A stretch of 20,199 nt of DNA from a virus: IMG/VR virus record IMGVR_UViG_3300020160_000362, positions 1-20,199 of that record. One strand, given 5' to 3'. The notes below the pieces were generated by a model. The model was not told the DNA's origin. It saw only the letters and a list, made by a program, of their open reading frames with translations, and ran no database searches. Position 1 is the stretch's first letter. The number at the start of each line of letters is the position of its first letter. A program made the translations under genes and the position numbers. Positions 1 to 5,571 of this stretch are shown in pieces.

Positions 1-188
1 GGTTGGTTAATCACAACAAATTTTGCGCCAGTGGCCTGTTCTACCTGTTGTGCCACGGCCCGGAAACTTAGTTCGTTGCTGGATCCTGGTGCAAACCCTA
101 TCAACACATTTATCGGGCGAGTGGGTTGCCATGCCCAGTTGGGTGTTGAGAAAAATAGTAAAAGTAAGGTTGTAAGTAGTAGTTTCAT
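1..188 (-). CDS. TctC/Bug-type periplasmic solute-binding protein, N-terminal part, runs off window
   Basis: The frame opens with ATG at 188-186 and stays open to the window edge (62 residues), so only the 5' end is present. It begins with a clear signal peptide: Lys2, then a Leu/Thr/Phe-rich core (LLLTTLLLLFF), then a likely cleavage site after NWA. The mature start (QPTRPINVLIGFAPGSSNE) has the layout of the tripartite tricarboxylate transporter receptor family: a PxRPI strand, then FAPGG-like loop, then later a VVxN strand (FVVINQ at the edge). Known family members bind small organic acids in the periplasm and deliver them to TctAB permeases. The gene lies 10 nt after the CCA end of a tRNA gene and has no strong ribosome binding site. 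In a phage this would be an acquired auxiliary metabolic gene; alternatively it has another secreted role. Family call fairly sure, function in the phage inferred. Confidence 0.75.
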   Translation of the reverse strand, partial: MKLLLTTLLLLFFSTPNWAWQPTRPINVLIGFAPGSSNELSFRAVAQQVEQATGAKFVVINQ

Positions 189-198
189 AATTGTGCTT

Positions 199-273
199 TG
201 GTCTGCCCGGCAGGAATCGAACCCACATTCAAGAGGTAGAAGCTCTTTGTATTATCCATTATACTACGGGCAG
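199..273 (-). tRNA. tRNA-Arg (anticodon TCT)
   Basis: The minus strand folds into a full cloverleaf. The acceptor stem CTGCCCG pairs with CGGGCAG over seven base pairs. The anticodon stem AAGAG/CTCTT holds the loop CTTCTAC, which puts TCT at positions 34-36, so it reads AGA arginine codons. The T arm is GTGGG/CCTGC around TTCGATT. Discriminator A is followed by an encoded CCA. It sits six bases downstream of a second tRNA gene and is probably processed from the same transcript. The anticodon matches a codon that many GC-richer hosts use rarely. Confidence 0.95.
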
Positions 274-279
274 AGTGAA

Positions 280-354
280 TGGTGGGCCAACTTGGAATTG
301 AACCAAGACTCGACCGATTATGAGTCGGTTGCTTTGCCATTAAGCTATTGGCCC
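280..354 (-). tRNA. tRNA with CAT anticodon (Met or lysidine-type Ile2)
   Basis: Complete cloverleaf on the minus strand. Acceptor GGGCCAA pairs with TTGGCCC, the D stem is GCTT/AAGC, the anticodon stem ACCGA/TCGGT carries loop CTCATAA (anticodon CAT), and the T arm is CTTGG/CCAAG around TTCAATT. Discriminator A is followed by an encoded CCA. CAT may be elongator methionine or, if C34 is converted to lysidine by host TilS, isoleucine for AUA codons. The C4-G69 and C5-G68 acceptor pairs resemble bacterial tRNA-Ile2 more than elongator tRNA-Met, so Ile2 is my weak preference. It is not an initiator type, since the first acceptor pair G1-C72 is intact. Confidence 0.93.
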
Positions 355-362
355 TGTGTTCT

Positions 363-391
363 ATTATAGCAGGATTTCTATTTAGTGTCAA
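363..391 (-). promoter_or_regulatory. Consensus sigma-70-type promoter for the tRNA pair
   Basis: Read on the minus strand: TTGACA (391-386), a 17-bp spacer, then TATAAT (368-363), preceded by TGC so that it is also an extended -10. All twelve hexamer bases match consensus. The predicted start, about seven bases below the -10, falls near 356, next to the first base of the CAT tRNA at 354. It should drive both tRNAs and probably the TctC-like gene. Confidence 0.85.
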
Positions 392-696
392 GCCCGGTGC
401 CAAACAATATCTGATTTTACTTCAAGTGTTTCTGAGCCGTCGTATTCGTTTACGATGAATTCGGTGCCTTCAGGAAGCCACTCAACTTGTAAATCTCTCA
501 TGCCGCCGGCATAGATCTGTGGATACTTGAGTTTAACATAGACTTCAAGTTCTTCCCATTTGTTGTGTTCCACAAATTCTACTATGGCAGGGTCAAACAG
601 GATTTCTTCGTGCTCGGCGTTCCATGTTGACCAGCCAGCACCATGCCCTGGTGATACCAAGACTGCTACCTTGCCATCGCGAATCAGTTTGTTCAC
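388..696 (-). CDS. Conserved phage protein of unknown function
   Basis: Encodes 102 residues if translation starts at the GTG at 696. I chose this start because the upstream gene's TGA overlaps it as GTGA and AAAGG lies nine bases before it; an ATG at 723 would extend deep into the upstream gene. The protein begins MNKLIRDGKVAVLVSPGHG and has the segments GWSTWN, LFDPAIVEFVE, LKYPQIYAGGMRDL and VEWLPEGTEF. From memory this pattern recurs in tailed-phage genomes as an unnamed family. It has no signal peptide or membrane segment. No enzymatic motif is recognised. It is the last gene before the tRNA promoter, whose -35 box lies across its stop codon. Confidence 0.75.
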   Translation of the reverse strand: MNKLIRDGKVAVLVSPGHGAGWSTWNAEHEEILFDPAIVEFVEHNKWEELEVYVKLKYPQIYAGGMRDLQVEWLPEGTEFIVNEYDGSETLEVKSDIVWHRA

Positions 697-962
697 TTCA
701 GGTCGCCTTTGAGAGTGTGCCAAACAACAGGATCACATCCGAGATAGATGCGGTACTTGATGTTATTGCGCCAACGTGTGAACTGGTTGATTTTGCGTTC
801 TACAAAATTAAACATTGAATCACGGAACCAAAACGGATTCAAGATTGCTGCAATCATAGCCACAGCCAAGGGTGGCATGAGCAGTGCTACAGTGACCCAA
901 TGGAATGTCATGGCACGATAAAATCGACCGCCTGTGGGTGTGAGTGTAATTTCTTTGTTCAT
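693..962 (-). CDS. Small single-pass membrane protein, unknown function
   Basis: Encodes 89 residues. The ATG at 962 is chosen over the upstream ATG at 1007 because GGAG stands six bases before it and it overlaps the preceding stop as ATGA. Residues about 18-41 form a hydrophobic stretch (FHWVTVALLMPPLAVAMIAAIL), so one membrane span is likely. The C-terminal half is basic and aromatic (RKINQFTRWRNNIKYRIYLG) and would tend to stay in the cytoplasm. Its stop overlaps the GTG start of the next gene. No homology is recognised. Confidence 0.65.
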   Translation of the reverse strand: MNKEITLTPTGGRFYRAMTFHWVTVALLMPPLAVAMIAAILNPFWFRDSMFNFVERKINQFTRWRNNIKYRIYLGCDPVVWHTLKGDLK

Positions 963-1162
963 TGCGATCTCCGTTTCATCCAAGTGTAGTCTACACCGTC
1001 CGGACACTTGCCATCTCGAATGCTGTCAGCGCCAAACATACCAACTATCTCCATGCCATTGCCTGTAATAGTAACGAACTCACCCAACTCCTTGGCATAC
1101 GTCATGGCCAGATCTAAAGATTCAAAATCTTGTTGTTGAGTTGGGCTTGCTACATTATACAT
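959..1162 (-). CDS. Small protein, unknown function
   Basis: 67 residues, beginning MYNVASPTQQQDFESL. The start directly follows the previous gene's TGA, with only a weak GATGGA motif upstream, and its own stop overlaps the next ATG as ATGA. The core (AKELGEFVTITGNGMEIVGMFGAD) reads as alternating beta strands, followed by a short tail containing KCPDGVDYTWMKRR. No signal peptide, membrane span or catalytic motif is visible. Position within an unbroken coupled series supports its being real. Function unknown. Confidence 0.6.
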   Translation of the reverse strand: MYNVASPTQQQDFESLDLAMTYAKELGEFVTITGNGMEIVGMFGADSIRDGKCPDGVDYTWMKRRSQ

Positions 1163-1345
1163 TCAATCCATCAAACTGTAAAGTTTTTCTTCCCAATAAA
1201 ATTCATACATCTGGCATTGTTCGGCAACCTTGCCCACAAGGCTGGCACGTTGTAGATAGGTTTTAGAAGTTTTGGCCGCTTGCAGTTTGGCAATCAGCGC
1301 ATCAATGTCTGCGTTCATACGCTCGTCAAGTGGTGATAGTTTCAT
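1163..1345 (-). CDS. Small helical protein, unknown function
   Basis: 60 residues. I prefer the ATG at 1345 (MKLSPLDERMNADIDAL) because GGGG lies about seven bases before it and it starts two bases after the upstream stop; the longer frame from 1387 would overlap the upstream gene heavily. The sequence is charged and predicted to be helical throughout (ALIAKLQAAKTSKTYLQRASLVGKV is the kind of segment seen in coiled coils). Its C-terminal end abuts the next start. No family recognised. Confidence 0.6.
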   Translation of the reverse strand: MKLSPLDERMNADIDALIAKLQAAKTSKTYLQRASLVGKVAEQCQMYEFYWEEKLYSLMD

Positions 1346-1347
1346 GT

Positions 1348-1599
1348 TCAACCCCAATCTTTCTTGTTGCCTTGTTGTTCGTTCCAATTGTAGCCTGCGG
1401 TATAGGCAGTGATTTGTAGTGCAGTCATGTCGTGCATGTCAAAACGACGACTGGTGCCAGTCCCTGCCTCATAGTAGTGGGGTTCGTGACCCCGATTGTA
1501 ATAACTGTCAGCGGCACCGCGATCGAATGGACCACCATGGCGCTGGTCATAAAATTGACCTTCAAATTCAATCGGCTTTGCGGTGTAGGTGGCAAGCAT
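1348..1599 (-). CDS. Small conserved phage protein, unknown function
   Basis: 83 residues. The segment RGAADSYYNRGHEPHYY, followed by a helical TALQITAYTAGYNWNEQQGNKKDWG ending, matches a pattern that I recall from small phage proteins without assigned function: an aromatic, glycine-rich head and a short C-terminal helix. AAAGAG precedes the ATG. It follows a 23-codon membrane-peptide ORF and precedes the 60-residue gene by two bases. High Tyr, His and Gly content and no hydrophobic core of normal size suggest a partner-binding rather than a catalytic protein; that is inference. Confidence 0.7.
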   Translation of the reverse strand: MLATYTAKPIEFEGQFYDQRHGGPFDRGAADSYYNRGHEPHYYEAGTGTSRRFDMHDMTALQITAYTAGYNWNEQQGNKKDWG

Positions 1600-1609
1600 G
1601 TTTTTCTCT

Positions 1610-1681
1610 TTACATGTATCGGTTGATGAACCAAACTTTGATCACAAAGGTAATGGCCAGGAATAAGAACATTTCAATCAT
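1610..1681 (-). CDS. Possible 23-residue membrane peptide
   Basis: A short frame, ATG at 1681 to TAA at 1610, encodes MIEMFLFLAITFVIKVWFIN plus RYM. AAGGA lies six bases before the ATG, immediately after the stop of the upstream gene, and its own stop runs into the Shine-Dalgarno region of the next gene, which fills the otherwise empty 91-base gap. The peptide is one uninterrupted hydrophobic helix with a basic end (K15, R21), typical of small phage membrane peptides. It is too short to be certain. Confidence 0.5.
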   Translation of the reverse strand: MIEMFLFLAITFVIKVWFINRYM

Positions 1682-1690
1682 GACATTTCC

Positions 1691-2017
1691 TTAGTCTGCT
1701 CTTGAACTCATGTATGCAGTGATACCAAATTTCTTCAGGGTATCGGCGTAGGCCTGGGCACCTGTTTCTTTGATGTCCATGCTTTGTGTATACGAACCAC
1801 CGGGATTCCAAAGTTGCAGTCCGCCGCCATACGCAGGCTTGAAGCCCACAGTTTTCAGCGCCCGGCCCAATTTGGTTGAAGCTTTTTCATGTACTGTTAC
1901 CCAGGCAAAGCCACAGTAACCAGGCTCGCCGTGCTTGGCAATAAAGTCTGCCTCGGCACGTTTTGCGGCCTCGGTTGCTGTGTTGTGAATAGATTCGATA
2001 TTGTCAAGTGCAATCAT
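1691..2017 (-). CDS. Conserved phage protein, unknown function
   Basis: 108 residues. The start is set at 2017 (MIALDNIESIHN), where AGGAG lies eight bases upstream and the previous stop overlaps as TAATG. The N-terminal third is an Ala/Glu-rich helix (TATEAAKRAEADFIAKHG). The rest has the pattern CGFAWVTVHEK, LGRALKTVGFKPAYGGGLQLWNPGG, QSMDIKETGAQAYADTL and a terminal SRAD. I recall similar unnamed proteins in other tailed phages. The mix of conserved aromatic and glycine residues implies a compact alpha/beta fold. No catalytic residues can be named. Confidence 0.75.
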   Translation of the reverse strand: MIALDNIESIHNTATEAAKRAEADFIAKHGEPGYCGFAWVTVHEKASTKLGRALKTVGFKPAYGGGLQLWNPGGSYTQSMDIKETGAQAYADTLKKFGITAYMSSRAD

Positions 2018-2418
2018 TATGCAATCTCCTTTTGTGCAAAATAACGATAGGGCAAGCCCTGGGTGAAACAAAAATACTCCGAGTCGCCATTGGCGCCTTC
2101 GGCGTCCATGAGCCATGCAATCACACGCTCACGGTCAGTACCAGTGTGCATGAGATTGGCCACACGGTCTTCAAATTTTACAACGGCCTCAGCCTCGTCG
2201 GCTCGGCGTTGAATTTCAGACGCCTCAATGGCGTTGCCAAGAGCAACAAATTCAGATGTAAAATCATCAAGGGTCCAAGCGGACGTATCAATACCGCGAG
2301 GGCGAACGCCATAGGCATCCTTGTACATGTCCCAGAATTGGCACTGAGCTTGCTCTAGTTCACTCATGTCTTCCCAGCTTGGGAAATCTACGGAATTCGA
2401 AGTGTTAGTGCTATGCAT
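2017..2418 (-). CDS. Conserved phage protein, unknown function
   Basis: 133 residues, ATG at 2418 with AAGGAG six bases upstream. It is acidic. The centre has DMYKDAYGVRPRGID then a long helix with EIQRRADEAEAVVKFEDRV, and the end has RVIAWLMDAEGANGDSEYFCFTQGLPY. It resembles small unnamed phage proteins that carry a YGxRPRG motif. It is the first gene after a consensus-like promoter (2448-2476), so it should lead a unit that runs down through the small genes to the tRNA region. No membrane segment or signal peptide. Function unknown. Confidence 0.75.
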   Translation of the reverse strand: MHSTNTSNSVDFPSWEDMSELEQAQCQFWDMYKDAYGVRPRGIDTSAWTLDDFTSEFVALGNAIEASEIQRRADEAEAVVKFEDRVANLMHTGTDRERVIAWLMDAEGANGDSEYFCFTQGLPYRYFAQKEIA

Positions 2419-2447
2419 TTTGGCTCCTTTTGTTTCTTTATGTGTAT

Positions 2448-2476
2448 ATTATAGCAAATCGGCAATTATTGGTCAA
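2448..2476 (-). promoter_or_regulatory. Sigma-70-type promoter before the 2017-2418 gene
   Basis: On the minus strand TTGACC (2476-2471), 17-bp spacer, TATAAT (2453-2448) with an upstream TGC (extended -10). The -35 box overlaps the last codons of the GIY-YIG gene (GTT GAC CAA TAA). Predicted transcript start near 2441, giving a leader of about 23 bases that includes AAGGAG. Confidence 0.8.
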
Positions 2477-2813
2477 CCGCTTTTGTACGCACATCAGTGT
2501 TGAGTGCAGGTGCGTACTTTTGTATTAGTTCACGCTCCAACTTGTGAGCGGCATCTTTGCCACGCACCACGTCAATGATGGCTGAGTTAACAGCTGACTC
2601 ACCTGCGGCACGAATTGCTTCGTACAGATTCCAGCTCTTGTCTTCAGTGCGGCTACGATAGATGTGCTTGTTCACACGGCTACGCAGGCTCATGTTGATT
2701 GTGCGCTGAGTTTTTGCGGTAATACCAATGTAGTACTCCAGACCAATTTGGATGAAGTAAACAATGTGGGTACGATCCACTCGTTTTTTGCGTGATTGCT
2801 TTTTAAGTTCCAT
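2466..2813 (-). CDS. GIY-YIG family nuclease
   Basis: 115 residues. After a basic head ([11 protein letters not shown]), residues 17-33 read [19 protein letters not shown], that is, the GIY-equivalent VYF and the YIG strand of GIY-YIG endonucleases. [12 protein letters not shown] provides the conserved Arg/His helix. The C-terminal [17 protein letters not shown] gives the Glu that binds metal in this fold, followed by the typical LN ending. Known single-domain members cut DNA as homing or repair nucleases; whether this one is mobile or exploits modified DNA is not visible. The ATG lies at the predicted transcription start of its promoter, with no ribosome binding site. A length of 115 suggests a free-standing catalytic domain with no DNA-binding tail. 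Confidence 0.8.
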   Translation of the reverse strand: MELKKQSRKKRVDRTHIVYFIQIGLEYYIGITAKTQRTINMSLRSRVNKHIYRSRTEDKSWNLYEAIRAAGESAVNSAIIDVVRGKDAAHKLERELIQKYAPALNTDVRTKAVDQ

Positions 2814-2819
2814 ACAAGT

Positions 2820-2848
2820 ATTATAGCAAAAAGAGCATTTCTGGTCAA
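2820..2848 (-). promoter_or_regulatory. Sigma-70-type promoter before the GIY-YIG gene
   Basis: Minus strand TTGACC (2848-2843), 17-bp spacer, TATAAT (2825-2820) with TGC before it. Only six bases (ACTTGT) separate the -10 box from the ATG at 2813, so transcription would start at or next to the start codon and the message would be leaderless. The sequence of the spacer end and -10 is nearly the same as in the 2448-2476 and 363-391 promoters. Confidence 0.8.
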
Positions 2849-2907
2849 CCGAAATGCAATGCTACAAAAGTACTACTTTTTAGGGTCAAAAAGTGTTGTT
2901 TTTTTGC

Positions 2908-3258
2908 TTAATATCGTTGTAAACTTGCCACAAAACGGTTGACATCATTATACAGGGCATACATGGTTGCTTCCTGACTGACAAAGAAACACAATTTGGG
3001 ACGCTTGCTGACTTTGATGTAGTAAGGGCCAGTGAGTTTACGATCCAGGGTTAGCAGTACTCTAGGAACAGCGTGAATGGCTACGTCAGTTTCAAAATCC
3101 CAGTGTTGTAATTTGTATTGTTCAAATGCTTCAAAACCCACAGCGTTCAGGCGCCATCCACCATCGGGACTTTGCCACCATTCTGTCATGGCCTCTTCCA
3201 CAGTCCACAGGTCTGACTGAGCTGTCAGGGCCTGAGTCAGTTGTTGTTTATTTGGCAT
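2908..3258 (-). CDS. Conserved phage protein, unknown function
   Basis: 116 residues, start ATG at 3258 inside the end of the upstream gene (11-base overlap). Segments WWQSPDGGWRLNAVGFEAFE, HWDFETD, PRVLLTLDRKLTGPYYIK and KLCFFVSQEATMYALYNDVNRFVASL form a pattern that I remember from several T4-like and marine phage genomes, always unnamed. The RLxxxGFxxF region looks like a small helical domain and PYYIK a beta strand. No catalytic or metal motif can be named. A 79-base gap with the GIY-YIG promoter follows its stop codon. Confidence 0.75.
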   Translation of the reverse strand: MPNKQQLTQALTAQSDLWTVEEAMTEWWQSPDGGWRLNAVGFEAFEQYKLQHWDFETDVAIHAVPRVLLTLDRKLTGPYYIKVSKRPKLCFFVSQEATMYALYNDVNRFVASLQRY

Positions 3259-3547
3259 CGGGGTATACTTGCACCCCCTGCGTCAAGAGTACAACTGTAA
3301 ATTTGTCGGTCTTGAATTGTGTGTTGAGTTTACGTGCCAAGTTTTTGGCATGCCCAGGATTGGAGAAGCTGACCTTCTTGTACTTGGGGCCAGGATACTG
3401 TGTGAGCATATTAGACGTTTTAAGATTGATTGGTTTTGTATCAAAAAACACTGCCCACACTCCTTCAGAGGCCAACACTTGTTCGGTCTTGTAGGTTGCT
3501 TTGTCAGTGTGTTCTATTAACACAGTTGGTTTGGGTCGACTCATCAT
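3248..3547 (-). CDS. Conserved phage protein, unknown function
   Basis: 99 residues. The start has two ATGs in a row, with CGGAG five bases before the first (3547) and just after an RNA hairpin that spans the upstream stop. Segments SRPKPTVLIEHTDKATYKTEQVL, WAVFFDTKPINLK, YPGPKYKKVSFSNPGHAKNL and KFTVVLLTQGVQVY are a distinctive pattern that I recall from marine T4-like phages without assigned function. It reads as an alpha/beta protein in which SNPGHAxNLA is the most conserved-looking part. Overlaps the next gene's start by 11 bases, so the two are probably translated together. Confidence 0.75.
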   Translation of the reverse strand: MMSRPKPTVLIEHTDKATYKTEQVLASEGVWAVFFDTKPINLKTSNMLTQYPGPKYKKVSFSNPGHAKNLARKLNTQFKTDKFTVVLLTQGVQVYPDAK

Positions 3548-3553
3548 TATCTC

Positions 3554-3580
3554 CGTAGTTTATTTATCATAAAAACTACG
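3554..3580 (-). other. Inverted repeat between two genes, next to a ribosome binding site
   Basis: CGTAGTTT (3554-3561) and AAACTACG (3573-3580) are exact inverted repeats of eight bases with an 11-base loop. In the minus-strand transcript the hairpin contains the stop codon of the 3576-3791 gene and ends directly at the GGAG of the next gene. No U-run follows, so it is more likely a translational or processing element than a terminator. The loop also has GATAAATA, one base from the T4 late-promoter core TATAAATA. Confidence 0.55.
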
Positions 3581-3791
3581 TGGTTTTGAAACTGCCACCA
3601 TTCAATTCTACCGTAACAGTTTCTTCTTTTGCAAGAGTTTTTTGGTTACGCATGCCTTCTAGTGTAAGCAAAAGTTTTGTAATATCACTATGGAGATCTT
3701 TGGCATCACGCAAGCTCATGGTCAAGTCACGTTGACCGCGGCTTTCTGCGGCTTTGATAGCATCAACAAAACGGTTGATATGCAAACTCAT
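3576..3791 (-). CDS. Small helical phage protein, unknown function
   Basis: 71 residues, start overlapping the previous stop as ATGA. The middle, TMSLRDAKDLHSDITKLLLTLEG, is an amphipathic helix like those in small phage proteins that I recall with a DAKxLHxDITKLLL motif. The tail (ETVTVELNGGSFKTT) should form a beta hairpin. No membrane span. It follows a nucleotide pyrophosphohydrolase and precedes the hairpin at 3554-3580. Function not recognised; a helix of this kind suggests oligomerisation. Confidence 0.7.
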   Translation of the reverse strand: MSLHINRFVDAIKAAESRGQRDLTMSLRDAKDLHSDITKLLLTLEGMRNQKTLAKEETVTVELNGGSFKTT

Positions 3792-4144
3792 TTTACAAAC
3801 GGTGCTAGTTCAGGTGGAGTCCAGCCCTGTGGTTTAAGTACCTTGCCATCTTCACGCTTGCGAACTTTGCCGGTTTCGTGATCAATCTTGGCAAAGTTAG
3901 TACGCATAACTTCTTTCCAGGCACCTTCGGCATCAGCGCCAAGACTATGGATGGCACCCACAGTGACCACAAGGATATCAATCAGGGCATCGAGGTCATC
4001 TACTTTATTGTCACTAGCCACTAGCTCACCAAATTCTTCTTGAATAAGATTACAGTACAGTTGATATTGATCGCGGTTGAATTCGCCTACGGTTTGATCG
4101 CAGGCTCGCATGAATTTTTCTTGATCACGAAACGGGTTTGTCAT
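3788..4144 (-). CDS. MazG/HisE-like nucleotide pyrophosphohydrolase
   Basis: 118 residues from the ATG at 4144; the frame is open up to 4318 but that part overlaps the preceding gene and lacks a ribosome site. Residues 22-60 have the all-alpha NTP pyrophosphatase signature: QxxLYxxLIQEEFGEL supplies the EExxE metal cluster and DDLDALIDILVVTVG the second acidic cluster (usually ExxD). The end, KVRKREDGKVLKPQGWTPPEL, is the conserved tail of phage members. Known relatives hydrolyse (d)NTPs to monophosphates, or ppGpp-like alarmones in the MazG case; in a phage this may adjust nucleotide pools or remove non-canonical dNTPs. Substrate cannot be told from sequence. Confidence 0.8.
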   Translation of the reverse strand: MTNPFRDQEKFMRACDQTVGEFNRDQYQLYCNLIQEEFGELVASDNKVDDLDALIDILVVTVGAIHSLGADAEGAWKEVMRTNFAKIDHETGKVRKREDGKVLKPQGWTPPELAPFVK

Positions 4145-4577
4145 TTGCTTGCTCTTTAGTTTGAAAGGGACCTTGATACGCATAACGCTCCAAGGTAATG
4201 AGTTTGGGATGGTGAATAATTTTCCACTTGCGATGTTGTTGCACTCGATACCAACCGGCCGCAAACCATGATTTGGATTTTTCATCACGAGTAAACAAGG
4301 GCAAGCGGCGTTTGACATCCCACAGCGGATTGTATACCGCGCCTTCTACTTCATGGTTATACACCATGTTTGGTGGCGCAGGTGTGAATTGTTCTGGTGG
4401 CTCAAACTCAATGTTCACGGCTTCTCGAGCCATTTTAACTGTTTTATAACTCACAACATTGTCATGAATTTTTATGATACAGTTACCGTTTTCGTTTACT
4501 TCAAGTTGACCAATCTTGCGATTGTCCTTCTTGAGTATCCAATACTGGTTCTCCACTACGGGTTTAGCTAATATCAT
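4125..4577 (-). CDS. Conserved phage protein, unknown function
   Basis: 150 residues, start overlapping the exonuclease gene by 14 bases, and its stop overlapping the pyrophosphohydrolase start by 20. The N-terminal half (MILAKPVVENQYWILKKDNRK, then GQLEV...CIIKIHD) is beta-rich. The C-terminal half contains NPLWDVKRRLPLFTRDEKSKSWFAAGWYRVQ and HPKLITLERYAYQGPF. I remember this combination from marine phages as an unnamed protein adjacent to nucleic-acid genes. The repeated Trp/Tyr/Arg pattern could be a small nucleic-acid-binding fold, but this is only inference. No catalytic motif seen. Confidence 0.75.
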   Translation of the reverse strand: MILAKPVVENQYWILKKDNRKIGQLEVNENGNCIIKIHDNVVSYKTVKMAREAVNIEFEPPEQFTPAPPNMVYNHEVEGAVYNPLWDVKRRLPLFTRDEKSKSWFAAGWYRVQQHRKWKIIHHPKLITLERYAYQGPFQTKEQANDKPVS

Positions 4578-5571
4578 CTAACGCTCCTTTGTATGTTTCG
4601 TTGAGCCAACGGCTAACTTGATCTGCGCTGTCACTTAGTTTGGTCAGCTCGTATTTGCCACAGAACTTTAGGAAGTGTGCGCCTACCATGCCCACATCCT
4701 TGTGTGAGATTTGTTCACGGATGCAAGAATCCACTGTGACCTTGACATCTTCGGGCTGTGCTGTAAGGTCAATCAGGGTACAATTACGTTCATAGTCGTC
4801 CAACACACGATGTTCTAGACCGTTGTGGTCAGTCCAACGTTGCAGCATCAGGTTGTTCCACGAGTAGCCTTTTTTGTCTCTGTCTCCAAAGGCCTCACGG
4901 AGACCAACTTTATTCTTTGTGCCTTTCTCACGTACTCCAGGATACGCACTGAATACGTTGTCTGAGGTGTCGCCACGCATACACTTCTCAAATAACAGCC
5001 AGGCTGGATCCGGGATCGTTTTTGGCTGTTTAGTTTTCTTATCATTGACACGGTTACCTTTAGCATCGAATATGCCCTCCAAGGTTAAAAGTTCATCTGA
5101 GATACCATTGTATTGATTAACGTTGGCGGCCAACAACTGCACAAAATCAGTGTCTGAGCTTACAATTGTGTGTTCATCTTGGGGGTGTAGTGCAATCCAA
5201 CGTGCTATGATATCATCTGCTTCAGCAGTGGCACAACGGATAACGCTACAATTTGTTTTTGTAGACAAGTATTTAGTCAGTTCATCATACGTTTCCCAGA
5301 ACAGCTTGTCTTCTTCTGCTTCTGTTTCGGTCATTGCACCACGTGCTACTGCTCGGTTTGCTTTGTAGGGCTTGTAGTAGTCCTTGCGCCAGCTTCGACC
5401 TTCCAGTGCAAACACCACGTGATCTGCTTGAAAACGCTTGGCCACTTTGTTGGCAGCCATTATGGTGACATGCAGGGCAAAGCCTAGTTTGGTCCATGTG
5501 TCACTGGCACGGTGTGCTGAGTGCCTAGCACGGAAAAACATGTTGGCGGTATCAATCAGTAGGTATTTCAT
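4564..5571 (-). CDS. FEN-family 5'-3' exonuclease (T4 RNase H-like)
   Basis: 335 residues from MKYLLIDTAN (ATG at 5571, with GTGAG five bases before; an ATG two codons earlier is possible). It has the PIN-like nuclease core: Asp7 in strand 1, RSWRKDYYKPYKANR (59-73) as the conserved basic arch region, AEADD at 116-120 and SSDTDF at 138-143, all metal ligands in the family. GDTSDNV at 200-206 and PGV at 211-213 form the helix-3-turn DNA-binding segment. Known members remove RNA primers and 5' flaps during lagging-strand synthesis. It should act in phage replication. The start overlaps the SGNH-like gene by 20 bases. T4 RNase H is about 305 residues, so the length fits. Confidence 0.92.
   Translation of the reverse strand: MKYLLIDTANMFFRARHSAHRASDTWTKLGFALHVTIMAANKVAKRFQADHVVFALEGRSWRKDYYKPYKANRAVARGAMTETEAEEDKLFWETYDELTKYLSTKTNCSVIRCATAEADDIIARWIALHPQDEHTIVSSDTDFVQLLAANVNQYNGISDELLTLEGIFDAKGNRVNDKKTKQPKTIPDPAWLLFEKCMRGDTSDNVFSAYPGVREKGTKNKVGLREAFGDRDKKGYSWNNLMLQRWTDHNGLEHRVLDDYERNCTLIDLTAQPEDVKVTVDSCIREQISHKDVGMVGAHFLKFCGKYELTKLSDSADQVSRWLNETYKGALDDIS

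Noticed and set aside
7-228. Longer minus-strand frame reading across the tRNA gene
   Set aside because: It begins inside the tRNA-Arg gene and is in another frame from the signal-peptide and TctC-like coding sequence at 1-188, which is much more convincing.
31-369. Plus-strand open frames, here and through the window
   Set aside because: They lie opposite or across well-supported minus-strand genes and tRNAs, lack ribosome sites and show no recognisable protein motifs.
2866-2880. AAAAGTA/TACTTTT inverted repeat
   Set aside because: Single-base loop and A/T-only arms, no following U-run. I do not call it a terminator.
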